NCBI RefSeq assembly: GCF_003202205.1
Contig: NZ_PDOG01000005.1
Span: 76,824 to 140,823, forward strand
Origin: Halomonas sp. LBP4
GTDB lineage: Bacteria > Pseudomonadota > Gammaproteobacteria > Pseudomonadales > Halomonadaceae
Reading direction: 5' to 3'
Length of the DNA stretch: 64,000 nucleotides
Part shown: positions 1 through 7,583 of the stretch, one piece after another
Layout of the letters: every line of letters begins with the position of its first letter
Position numbering within the stretch: position 1 is the first letter of the stretch
The notes under the pieces: generated by a model
The model's database searches: none
Told to the model about the DNA's origin: nothing
What the model saw: only the letters and a program-made list of their open reading frames with translations
Program-made: the position numbers and the translations under genes

Positions 1-36
1 TTCGTGCCGGGCTTTTTTGTGACTACCTCCTCGTCG

Positions 37-90
37 TGCCCCTCAAGGGCATCTCGGGGCAGGGGTGGTTGCTTGCCTCGGGGATATGCT
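37..90 (+). promoter_or_regulatory. Candidate activator box and -10 of the transfer operon
   Basis: A palindromic box at 37-51 (TGCCCCTCAAGGGCA) is followed, after 33 bp, by a -10-like hexamer TATGCT at 85-90. The same box-to-hexamer distance (32-34 bp) recurs at six other places in the window. No TTGACA-like -35 is seen, which fits an activator-dependent promoter. Transcription would start near 97 and read dsbC-traN. A CCCCAT/ATGGGG hairpin (about 94-121) lies in the leader. The role is inferred from position and recurrence. Confidence 0.55.
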
Positions 91-128
91 GAGCCCCATT
101 CCAACGTCCTCCCTCGATGGGGTATCTG

Positions 129-845
129 ATGCGAGCACTACTCACCTCTGCACTACTGGCCGGAAGCGTGGTGGCAGGCCCGGTCATGGCGCAAACGAAC
201 TTCGAAGACTTCAACTTCTCCGACCTGGACATCCGCGGTGTTGTCGAGCTTCCGATCACGGGCATGAGTGCGGTCGACAACGGCGGACAGGTATTTTTCA
301 CCTCGAGCAATGGTCGCTTCGTGATTGTCGGTGAGATCTACGACCTCTGGAAAGGTGGCTCGCTGGATACCATGAGCCAGATCCAGGACGCCGCCACCCG
401 AATCCATCTGGATGGTCTGCAGATCGACACCGCGAACCTCAATACGGTGTCGTTCGGCACCGGCGAGCGCACGGTGACCATATTTACCGACCCGCTCTGC
501 GAGCATTGCCACGCACTGACCCAGGAAGCCAAGCAATACGCCGACGACTTCACCTTCGAACTCGTAGTTGTCCCGGCACTCGGTGACCGCTCTCACGAGC
601 TGGCGAAGCAGCTGTACTGCGCAGAGGAGAAAGATGCTCAAGGCGTGGATGCGCTACTGAACGGCACCATCGACACCATGGCCACTGTCGCCGACTGCGA
701 CACCACTGGCTATGAACGCACCCTGATGACGGCAGAACTGCTGGGTGTCGACGGGGTTCCCTTCGTCATAGCCGACGATGGGCGGGTCAACCGTGGCCGC
801 CCGTCGAATTTCGCGGATTGGCTCTATGCCGGGGAGGAGGGCTGA
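129..845 (+). CDS. dsbC: DsbC-like thiol:disulfide interchange protein of the conjugation operon
   Basis: Periplasmic disulfide isomerase/oxidase-like protein, expected to help fold the cysteine-rich transfer proteins TraU and TraN encoded downstream. A signal peptide (MRALLTS...VMAQ) is followed by a DsbC-type N-terminal region and a thioredoxin fold with the active site CEHC (about residues 124-127) and a cis-Pro loop (GVPFVIA) near residue 213. An ATG at 117 is also possible; 129 was chosen because it starts the signal peptide cleanly and has GATGGGG about 7 nt upstream. Its stop overlaps the traC start (TGATG). SXT/R391 and IncC elements also place a dsbC gene directly before traC. About 238 aa. 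Confidence 0.85.
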   Translation: MRALLTSALLAGSVVAGPVMAQTNFEDFNFSDLDIRGVVELPITGMSAVDNGGQVFFTSSNGRFVIVGEIYDLWKGGSLDTMSQIQDAATRIHLDGLQIDTANLNTVSFGTGERTVTIFTDPLCEHCHALTQEAKQYADDFTFELVVVPALGDRSHELAKQLYCAEEKDAQGVDALLNGTIDTMATVADCDTTGYERTLMTAELLGVDGVPFVIADDGRVNRGRPSNFADWLYAGEEG

Positions 846-3292
846 TGGAAGTCGTCATCAACCAAGGTCGTCGCGACAAGCTGATCTCCAAGGAGATGCG
901 TGCCGGGTCGCTGATCCCCGTCCTGGCTTACGATCCGACCAACCAGCTGTTCCTGAACGATGACCAGACGCTGGGGTTCGCTTTTCTGTGCGAACCGCTG
1001 ACCTACGGCGATGAGAAGATCCAGGAGCGCGTCTCGGGCCTGCTGAACCAGCAGTTTCCGTCCGAGACAACGCTTCAGTTCATCATGTTCCGGTCGCCCG
1101 ATGTAACCAACAAGCTCAACAACATGTTGACCCTGAGAGATGGTTTCAAGCATCCGTTGCTTAGCAAGGTGGTCGAGGAGCGTGCCGAGTTCCTGCGTAA
1201 GCACACCATGGAGAACCTGCACTCAGCATCCAACAAGGGGGTCTTCGACAACGGTCTGGTACAGGACCTCAAGCTGATCATCACCTGCAAGTGCCCGATT
1301 CGTAATCACAAGCCGGATAACGACGAGATCGATGAAATGGTGCACCTGCGCACCAAGATCGAGTCGGCGCTCAAGACCATTGGTACCAACCCTCAGCCCA
1401 TGACGGCGAAAGGCTTCGTTCGGGTCATGGGCACCATGCTGAACTGGGGTCCGGGTGCGTCGTGGCGGTCTGGGCCGGATGGCTGGGATGAAGACAAGCC
1501 GCTGTGCGATCAGGTCTTCGACTACGGCACGGACATCACCGTGACGAAGGATAAGCTGACGCTCGGTGACTATCACGTCAAGGTGATGAGCGCAAAGAAG
1601 CTCCCGCCGATGTTCTACTTCGGCAATGCGCTGTCCTACGTGGGCGATATCTCAGGTGGCACCTCCTCGGTTCGTGAGAACTATATGGTGGTGACCAACG
1701 TCTTCTACCCGGTCCCTCAAAAGACCAAGGATAAGCTGGAGCAGAAGCGGAAGTTCACCATCAATCAGGCCTATGGCCCGCTGCTGAAGTTCGTCCCCAT
1801 CCTGGCCGAGAAGAAGGGCAGTTTCGACATCCTCTATGACTCCATCAATGATGGAGCGACACCGCTGCAGATCAGCTACTCCGCCGTCATCTTTGCCCCG
1901 ACGGAAAAGCGTGCACAGGCCGCAGCCACATCGCTGGCAGGCTACTGGCGGGAAAATCGGTTCTCGCTGCTGGAGGACAAGTTCGTCAACCTGCCGATGT
2001 TCATCAACTGCCTGCCGATGTGCACCGACCGGGCGGCAGTGCGAGACCTGAACCGCTACAAGACAATGACCAGCGAGCAGGCAACGGTCCTGCTGCCGAT
2101 CTTTGGCGAGTGGAAGGGCACCGGCACCTTCCACGCCGGACTTCTGTCGCGCAACGGCCAGCTGATGTCGATGTCGCTTCATGACTCGAACACCAATAAG
2201 AACCTGGTGATAGCGGCCGAGTCCGGCTCGGGCAAATCATTCTGGGCCAACGAACTCCTGCTTTCCTATCTCTCTGAGGGAGCCCAGGTATGGGTGATCG
2301 ATGCGGGCAAGTCCTACCAGAACCTCTGCTCGGTTCTGGATGGCGACTTCCTCCAATTCTCAGACGGTGCTGACATCTGCCTGAGTCCCTTCGAGTTGAT
2401 CCAGAACTACGAGGACGAGGAAGACGCCCTGGTCTCCCTGGTCAGTGCCATGGCTTCGGCGAAAGGCCAGCTGGATGAGTTCCAGATCGCCTCATTGAAG
2501 CAGGTCATGTCCCAGCTCTGGCTCGAGCACGAGCAGAAGCTGAAGGTGGACCATATTGCGGAGCGTTGCCTCGAGTCGAGCGATCAGCGTGTACGCGATA
2601 TCGGTGCCCAGCTCTTCGTGTTCACCACGAAGGGCAGCTACGGCAAGTATTTCGCCCACGACAACAACGTGAAGTTCAAGAACCAGTTCACTGTTCTCGA
2701 GCTGGACGAGCTTCAGGGTCGCAAGCATCTGCGCCAAGTGGTACTGCTGCAGCTGATCTACCAGATCCAGCAAGAGGTCTTCCTGGGCGAAAGGGACAAG
2801 AAGAAGATCGTGTTCATCGATGAGGCCTGGGACCTGCTCAAAGAGGGCGAGGTGTCGGTATTCATCGAGCACGCCTATCGCAAGTTCCGGAAGTATGGCG
2901 GCAGCATGATCATCGCCACCCAGAGTATCAATGACCTCTACGAGAATGCTGTAGGCCGCGCTATCGCCGAGAACTCGGCTTCCATGCATCTGCTCGGCCA
3001 GACCGAGGAAACCGTCGAGTCGGTACGCCGTAGCGGCCGCCTGACGCTGTCCGAGGGCGGGTTCAACATGCTGCGTTCCGTTCACACTGTGGCCGGCGTG
3101 TACTCGGAAATCTTCGTCAAATCCAAGAGTGGCATGGGCGTTGGCCGCCTGATCGTGGGTGAGTTCCAGAAGCTTCTCTATTCCACAGATCCCGTCGACG
3201 TCAACGATATTGCCCGGTATAGCCGGCAGGGTATGCCGGTCCCTGATGCCATCAACCAAGTGCTGCGTGATAGGGGGCTTGCCCATGACTGA
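845..3292 (+). CDS. traC: TraC, F-type conjugation ATPase (VirB4 family)
   Basis: Cytoplasmic ATPase that energises pilus assembly and the mating-pair-formation channel. 815 aa, the normal size for F-type TraC. Walker A (ESGSGKS) lies near residues 459-465 and Walker B (KKIVFIDEAWDLL) near 652-664; the N-terminal half matches the TraC/VirB4 N-domain in size. Start chosen at the ATG overlapping the dsbC stop, with GGAGG about 8 nt upstream; the reading frame is open further upstream but runs inside dsbC. It overlaps trbI by 8 nt, so translation is probably coupled. Confidence 0.93.
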   Translation: MEVVINQGRRDKLISKEMRAGSLIPVLAYDPTNQLFLNDDQTLGFAFLCEPLTYGDEKIQERVSGLLNQQFPSETTLQFIMFRSPDVTNKLNNMLTLRDGFKHPLLSKVVEERAEFLRKHTMENLHSASNKGVFDNGLVQDLKLIITCKCPIRNHKPDNDEIDEMVHLRTKIESALKTIGTNPQPMTAKGFVRVMGTMLNWGPGASWRSGPDGWDEDKPLCDQVFDYGTDITVTKDKLTLGDYHVKVMSAKKLPPMFYFGNALSYVGDISGGTSSVRENYMVVTNVFYPVPQKTKDKLEQKRKFTINQAYGPLLKFVPILAEKKGSFDILYDSINDGATPLQISYSAVIFAPTEKRAQAAATSLAGYWRENRFSLLEDKFVNLPMFINCLPMCTDRAAVRDLNRYKTMTSEQATVLLPIFGEWKGTGTFHAGLLSRNGQLMSMSLHDSNTNKNLVIAAESGSGKSFWANELLLSYLSEGAQVWVIDAGKSYQNLCSVLDGDFLQFSDGADICLSPFELIQNYEDEEDALVSLVSAMASAKGQLDEFQIASLKQVMSQLWLEHEQKLKVDHIAERCLESSDQRVRDIGAQLFVFTTKGSYGKYFAHDNNVKFKNQFTVLELDELQGRKHLRQVVLLQLIYQIQQEVFLGERDKKKIVFIDEAWDLLKEGEVSVFIEHAYRKFRKYGGSMIIATQSINDLYENAVGRAIAENSASMHLLGQTEETVESVRRSGRLTLSEGGFNMLRSVHTVAGVYSEIFVKSKSGMGVGRLIVGEFQKLLYSTDPVDVNDIARYSRQGMPVPDAINQVLRDRGLAHD

Positions 3293-3653
3293 CACGATCA
3301 AAGCCACCGCCCAGCGTGGCCCCGGTGGGATGACGCTGTTCACCCTCTTCGCCCTTGCCGCGATCCTGGTCATGGGGTTCTTCCTCCATCAGCGCCTCAG
3401 TGACGTGGAGGCCACCAGTAGCGATGTACCGCCTCCGGCGCTGATCGTCGATTACGACCAGGTCTTCGCGAGCTTCCCGAGTGATGCGACGGACGAGGAG
3501 ATGGAGGCCCTGATCATCAACCTGAACCAGAGAATCATCAGTCTCCAGGAGGCCGGCTACCTGGTGCTGTCCGCAGATGCGGTGCTTGGCGCACCGAACT
3601 CGCTGCGCGTTTCTCCCGAGTATCTCCTGAGCGAGGAGGGCGGTGATGAGTAA
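3285..3653 (+). CDS. trbI: TrbI-like F-type transfer protein
   Basis: Small inner-membrane protein of 122 aa with one membrane segment (about residues 16-35, LFTLFALAAILVMGFF) and a periplasmic tail rich in Asp/Glu. Size, topology and position between traC and the peptidase/traW match F-type TrbI, an accessory factor linked to pilus outgrowth and retraction. Start is the ATG overlapping the traC stop. The sequence itself is poorly conserved, so the call leans on context. Confidence 0.7.
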   Translation: MTDTIKATAQRGPGGMTLFTLFALAAILVMGFFLHQRLSDVEATSSDVPPPALIVDYDQVFASFPSDATDEEMEALIINLNQRIISLQEAGYLVLSADAVLGAPNSLRVSPEYLLSEEGGDE

Positions 3654-4158
3654 GCGCCAGCACCAGTCAACGCCACGCTTCGTCGCCAAGATGGGGGTCG
3701 TGGCTGCCCTCATCCTGACCACTGGGTACACCTTTGCCAGTCGCTACCACTTCGGCTTGGATACCCAGGAGGTGAAGTGCATTGGCGACTACAGCCTGTT
3801 TCTCGTGGATCGCCACGACCGGGACCTCCAGCCCGGGAACATCTACGCCTTTTCCGCCCAGGGCGTGGAGCCGTACTTCGAAGAAGGGACGCAGATGGTC
3901 AAGATCCTTCGAGGGGTTCCTGGAGACCACATTCGTGTCACCGAACAAGGAGATGTGTTCGTCAATGACAAGCTCATCGGTCAGGGCCTGATCCTAGCCG
4001 AGGAGGTGGGAGGTACCCCTGCCGACTTCGCTGGTGAGACGGTGCTCGACGAGGGCGCTTACTGGTTCATGGGTGAAACGCCATACAGCTTCGACTCCCG
4101 TTACTGGGGAACCGTCTCCGAGGAGCAGATCATTGGACAAGCACGCCCGATCATTTAA
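3646..4158 (+). CDS. trhF: S26-family signal peptidase of the transfer operon (TrhF/TraF-like)
   Basis: Membrane-anchored serine/lysine peptidase of 170 aa. One N-terminal membrane segment (about 14-32) is followed by the S26 fold: candidate nucleophile Ser50 (GDYSLFLV), candidate general base Lys86 (QMVKILRGVPGD) and the DSRYWG box near the C terminus. In this family the enzyme matures a transfer protein or pilin. GTG 3643 and ATG 3646 both follow a GGAGGG; the ATG is preferred. It overlaps the trbI stop. SXT/R391 and IncC operons carry a peptidase (TrhF) at this place. Confidence 0.85.
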   Translation: MSKRQHQSTPRFVAKMGVVAALILTTGYTFASRYHFGLDTQEVKCIGDYSLFLVDRHDRDLQPGNIYAFSAQGVEPYFEEGTQMVKILRGVPGDHIRVTEQGDVFVNDKLIGQGLILAEEVGGTPADFAGETVLDEGAYWFMGETPYSFDSRYWGTVSEEQIIGQARPII

Positions 4159-5383
4159 GCCGTCTCGCCTGGCTGCGGCCATGCTCCTGGCATGCACCTC
4201 GCTGTCCGTTGGTGCCGGCGAGCGAGGTGCCGCAAACCCGCTCACGGACGAAGATCTCGCCTGGGTCGAGCAGGGAGAGAAGGTCATCGAGCAGGCCCAG
4301 GACCGGATGGGCCAAGAGTCGCTGTTTCCTGACAACTACGAACGCGCTGAAGATGACGCGAAGCAGTTCTTCGCCGACCTGCGTCGCACCAACCCCACTC
4401 TGAAGGCCATGGATGCTCAGCAATCCCCGGAAGGGAAACGCTACGCTAACTACAGCACCCTGATCTTTGCCTCGTTCTCCCTCGAGCAGGAAGGGTTGGA
4501 GGACATTCTCGAACTGGCCTCTCTGGACGAGCAGATGGTCGTCGCGTTTCGAGGCATCCCCGATGACATGGAGATCGCTGAGGGGGTCCGTTTCCTTCAG
4601 GAACTGGCGCTGCAGTATGACCCCATACCCAACATCGTCCTCGATCCTACCCTGTTCCAGGACCATGACGTTTCAGTCGTCCCGACCATTGTAAGGCTCG
4701 AACAGCGCACCACCGTGGATGGTAATGACCGAGATGTCGTGGCACGTGTCACGGGCCTCTCAGACCCTGCATGGCTGGAACGTCAGATTGAACTGGGCGA
4801 GAGCGGCGACCTCGGAACGCGTGGGCCGGTAGCCGAGATTGGCGAGCGTGACCTGGTCGAGGTGATGAAAGAACGCGTCATGGCCATTGACTGGGACCGG
4901 AAGCGGGAACAGGCCCTTGAGCGATTCTGGACCAACCAGGAATTCGAATGGCTGCCGCCGGCCACACGCTCACGGACCCGTCGTCTTGACCCCAGGGTCC
5001 AGGTCCTTGAAGACATCATCGGACCCAACGGCGAGGTCATCGCCGAGCAGGGCCGGATCATAAACCCTCTCGACTCTGTTCCCTTCACCCAGGCCATTGT
5101 GGTGATGAACGCCACCGACCCTCGTGAAATGGAGCTGGTCCAGGAGGCGCTGCCCGACATTGCCAGTCAGCCTGGCGTGGCGCGGATGACCTTCATTGCC
5201 ACCGAGCTTGACGCCGACGAGGGCTGGAACAGCTACACCGCGGTCTCCGACACCTTCGATGCTCCGATCTATCTGCTCACGCCGGACGTCAAGGAGCGCT
5301 TTGCCCTCGAGTACACGCCATCGGTGATCACCAGTGATGGTGAGGACTTTATCGTGCGGGAGCTCACCTGGGAGGACGTGTGA
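4133..5383 (+). CDS. traW: TrbC-TraW fusion protein, pilus assembly
   Basis: Periplasmic F-type assembly protein of 416 aa combining two proteins that are separate in F. After a signal peptide, residues about 60-190 look like TrbC (thioredoxin-like fold ending in VSVVPTIVRL), and the rest looks like TraW (AEIGERDLVEVMKER..., IINPLDSVP). Start: no ATG gives a complete signal peptide; TTG 4133 (MDKHARSFKPSRLAAAML) has AGGAG at 4121-4125, 7 nt upstream, and overlaps the peptidase gene by 26 nt. An ATG at 4181 would cut into the signal peptide. TrbC-TraW fusions are known from SXT/IncC-type elements. Confidence 0.85.
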   Translation: MDKHARSFKPSRLAAAMLLACTSLSVGAGERGAANPLTDEDLAWVEQGEKVIEQAQDRMGQESLFPDNYERAEDDAKQFFADLRRTNPTLKAMDAQQSPEGKRYANYSTLIFASFSLEQEGLEDILELASLDEQMVVAFRGIPDDMEIAEGVRFLQELALQYDPIPNIVLDPTLFQDHDVSVVPTIVRLEQRTTVDGNDRDVVARVTGLSDPAWLERQIELGESGDLGTRGPVAEIGERDLVEVMKERVMAIDWDRKREQALERFWTNQEFEWLPPATRSRTRRLDPRVQVLEDIIGPNGEVIAEQGRIINPLDSVPFTQAIVVMNATDPREMELVQEALPDIASQPGVARMTFIATELDADEGWNSYTAVSDTFDAPIYLLTPDVKERFALEYTPSVITSDGEDFIVRELTWEDV

Positions 5384-6054
5384 TGACCAGCAGCCTGCTT
5401 GCACTGCAACCGATCGTCTGTGGGAAGACACGTTCGCACAGAGCATACGAAGCGCTGGCCCGCTTCCCCGGGCCAAACGGGCTGCGGGGTCCCTACGATG
5501 CGCTGAGGGATGGTCAGTGGGCCGCCTTGGATCGCGAGATGCTAAAGCATCTCCGTGATTGGACCCGCCTGGGCAACCGTCGAAATTCCCCTCTGTTCAT
5601 CAATCTCTCCGCTGAGACTCTCGCGAACGACGATGATTTCGAGGCCTGGCTGGAAGACTTCGATGCCTTCCAGGCCGCAGACCAGACACCGGTGACTCTT
5701 GAGGTCAGTGAGTTTGTCGACGACGACCTGCTTGACCGGCGCTGGCCGAAGCTCGCCGCCCTCAGCCATGGCATTGCCCTCGATGACTTCGGTGCCCGCT
5801 TTGCCTCCTTGGACCGGCTCAAGGGTTACCCCTGGGCCATCTGTAAGTTCGAATGCGCGAGCCTCGACGCACCAGCGACCCAGGAAGCCATGACCTTCTG
5901 CCGACGCCGAGGCATTCAACAGGTGGTCGAGCGCATCGAGTCGTCCAATGATGCGGCCCGGGCCAGCGGCGTCGACCTGCACCAGGGGTACCACTACGGC
6001 CGCCCTCAGGCGGTCGCCATCGATTACAACGTACGCAAGGTGGGGGAGGCATGA
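5383..6054 (+). CDS. EAL-domain protein embedded in the tra operon
   Basis: 223-aa stand-alone EAL domain, the fold of c-di-GMP phosphodiesterases. Visible signature residues: EAL near residue 23 (YEALAR), Asn in LFINLSAETL, Glu in VTLEVSEF, the DDFG motif (IALDDFGARF), Lys in ICKFE, Glu in VVERIES and QGYHYGRP at the end. Most metal and substrate ligands seem present, though DDFGTG reads DDFGAR and KID reads KFE, so activity is uncertain. No membrane segment or sensor domain. It starts on the traW stop (TGATG) and overlaps traU by 4 nt, so it is co-translated with pilus genes. A degenerate c-di-GMP receptor is the alternative. Confidence 0.82.
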   Translation: MTSSLLALQPIVCGKTRSHRAYEALARFPGPNGLRGPYDALRDGQWAALDREMLKHLRDWTRLGNRRNSPLFINLSAETLANDDDFEAWLEDFDAFQAADQTPVTLEVSEFVDDDLLDRRWPKLAALSHGIALDDFGARFASLDRLKGYPWAICKFECASLDAPATQEAMTFCRRRGIQQVVERIESSNDAARASGVDLHQGYHYGRPQAVAIDYNVRKVGEA

Positions 6055-7067
6055 AACGACTTCTCTGCGGGGCTCTCCTCGCGTTCGGCTGTGGCTTGGG
6101 CGCCAACAGCGCACTTGCCGCCGATCCCGGCTGCTCAAATTCCAACCTGATCGGCCCCAAGCTCGTGACCGACGTGTGCTGGAATTGCCTGTTCCCCATT
6201 CGGGTCGCCGGCGTGCCCCTGGGAGGCAGCAGCAACATGGTTCCCGAAGGTGCTGCGGATCGCCAGGTTTGCGCCTGCCAGGACAACAATGGCGTTCCCC
6301 ACCCGGGCGTGGTCACCTCTTTCTGGGAGCCTGCTCGTCTGGTCGAGTTTCAGCGCGTGCCGGGTTGTTCCTCGGTGCTCAACGGCACCCAGTTCCCGAT
6401 GGATCGCACGTTCCAGGGCATGCACGGCGGCACCGACTATGACGGTGGTGACGGTGCCTTCATGCACTATCACTACTACGCCTTTCCGCTGATGCTGATC
6501 ATGGACATGTTCGTCTCCGGCAAGTGCAACGCGGACGGCTATACCGATCTGGACCTGATGTACCTCAGTGAGCTCGATCCTACCTGGAACAACTCCGAGC
6601 TAGCCTTCTTCACCAACCCTGAAGCCGCCGCCGTAGCTAACCCGATCGCCGCCGCTGCCTGCACCGCCGATGCCGTGTCATCTACTGCCGGACGCCCGCT
6701 GACCTCGATGTTCTGGTGCGCGGGCGCGTGGGGAGCCATCTACCCGATCTCGGGACACCAGACGGGGGGTGACGACGTGATGCGCACCAGCAGCCTGCTC
6801 AAGACCCGTGTCATGGCCGCCCTTCATCGCCGTGGCCTTGCGTGGCAGACCATGGGCACCTCGGCCATGTGCGGCGGTGGCCACATTCGTCCGACTCTGC
6901 CCAAGAGCCAGTACAAGTTCAGCCTGATCTACCCACTGCCGGAAACCGAGCGTGCTCATGTGATCGGCGAGTCCACGCTGCGCTGGGGGCTGGGCAGGAC
7001 TATCCCGGGCATCGGCAACGACCCCATCTACACGATCTGGCGCTGGAATGACTGCTGCAACTGGTGA
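6051..7067 (+). CDS. traU: TraU, F-type mating-pair formation protein
   Basis: Periplasmic protein needed for DNA transfer in F-type systems. 338 aa, matching the family length. Signal peptide to about residue 23 (NSALAA), then a cysteine-rich TraU body with CWNCLFPIRVAGVPLG and a C-terminal WRWNDCCNW. Many cysteines fit dependence on the dsbC product at the start of the operon. GGGGAGG lies just before the ATG, which overlaps the EAL gene stop. Confidence 0.93.
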   Translation: MKRLLCGALLAFGCGLGANSALAADPGCSNSNLIGPKLVTDVCWNCLFPIRVAGVPLGGSSNMVPEGAADRQVCACQDNNGVPHPGVVTSFWEPARLVEFQRVPGCSSVLNGTQFPMDRTFQGMHGGTDYDGGDGAFMHYHYYAFPLMLIMDMFVSGKCNADGYTDLDLMYLSELDPTWNNSELAFFTNPEAAAVANPIAAAACTADAVSSTAGRPLTSMFWCAGAWGAIYPISGHQTGGDDVMRTSSLLKTRVMAALHRRGLAWQTMGTSAMCGGGHIRPTLPKSQYKFSLIYPLPETERAHVIGESTLRWGLGRTIPGIGNDPIYTIWRWNDCCNW

Positions 7068-7076
7068 GGTGCGGAT

Positions 7077-7583
7077 ATGACGGAGCTATGGGTCGCCGCC
7101 GGGCTGCTCTTCGCCATCGTGGTGGGGGTGGCCTACTGGGGGTCGCGGTACCCCTACAAGGCTCAGAAGCGGCTGTTCTCCAATGCAGAGTGGCACTTCT
7201 ATCAGAACCTGGATCGGGCGATCGGTGGCAGCTACCTGATCATGGCCAAGGTTCGCATCGCCGATGTGCTGACGGTACATGGGCGCAAGTCCCAGTCCAG
7301 GGGGTGGTGGCGAGCCTTCACGCGCATCAGCTCCAAGCATATCGACTTCATCATCTGTGATCGTGACAACGGCACCATCCTCTGCGGTATCGAACTGGAC
7401 GACCGTTCTCACTTCCGCGGTGACCGCCGGCGCCGTGATCGCTTCGTCAACGGCGCCTTTGAGAAAGCCGGTTTGCCACTTCTCAGGTATCCCGTCCAGC
7501 GCCGTGGGTATGACATCCACGGCTTGAGGCGTTCTGTCCTTCAGGCCATCGCTGCGGCTCGCTCTCAAGGAGGTTTCGCATGA
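7077..7583 (+). CDS. Membrane-anchored DUF2726 protein
   Basis: 168 aa with an N-terminal membrane anchor (about 4-22) and a DUF2726 domain: FYQNLDRAIGG near the start, KHIDFIICD about residue 83 and GIELDDRSH about residue 103, then a basic helix. The D...E-D pattern resembles PD-(D/E)XK nuclease-like folds, but the activity of DUF2726 is not established. It sits between traU and traN and overlaps the traN start, so it is expressed with the transfer genes. Confidence 0.75.
   Translation: MTELWVAAGLLFAIVVGVAYWGSRYPYKAQKRLFSNAEWHFYQNLDRAIGGSYLIMAKVRIADVLTVHGRKSQSRGWWRAFTRISSKHIDFIICDRDNGTILCGIELDDRSHFRGDRRRRDRFVNGAFEKAGLPLLRYPVQRRGYDIHGLRRSVLQAIAAARSQGGFA

Noticed and set aside
2492-3373. 293-codon minus-strand ORF inside traC
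   Set aside because: Shadow of traC, which has clear Walker motifs in the plus frame.
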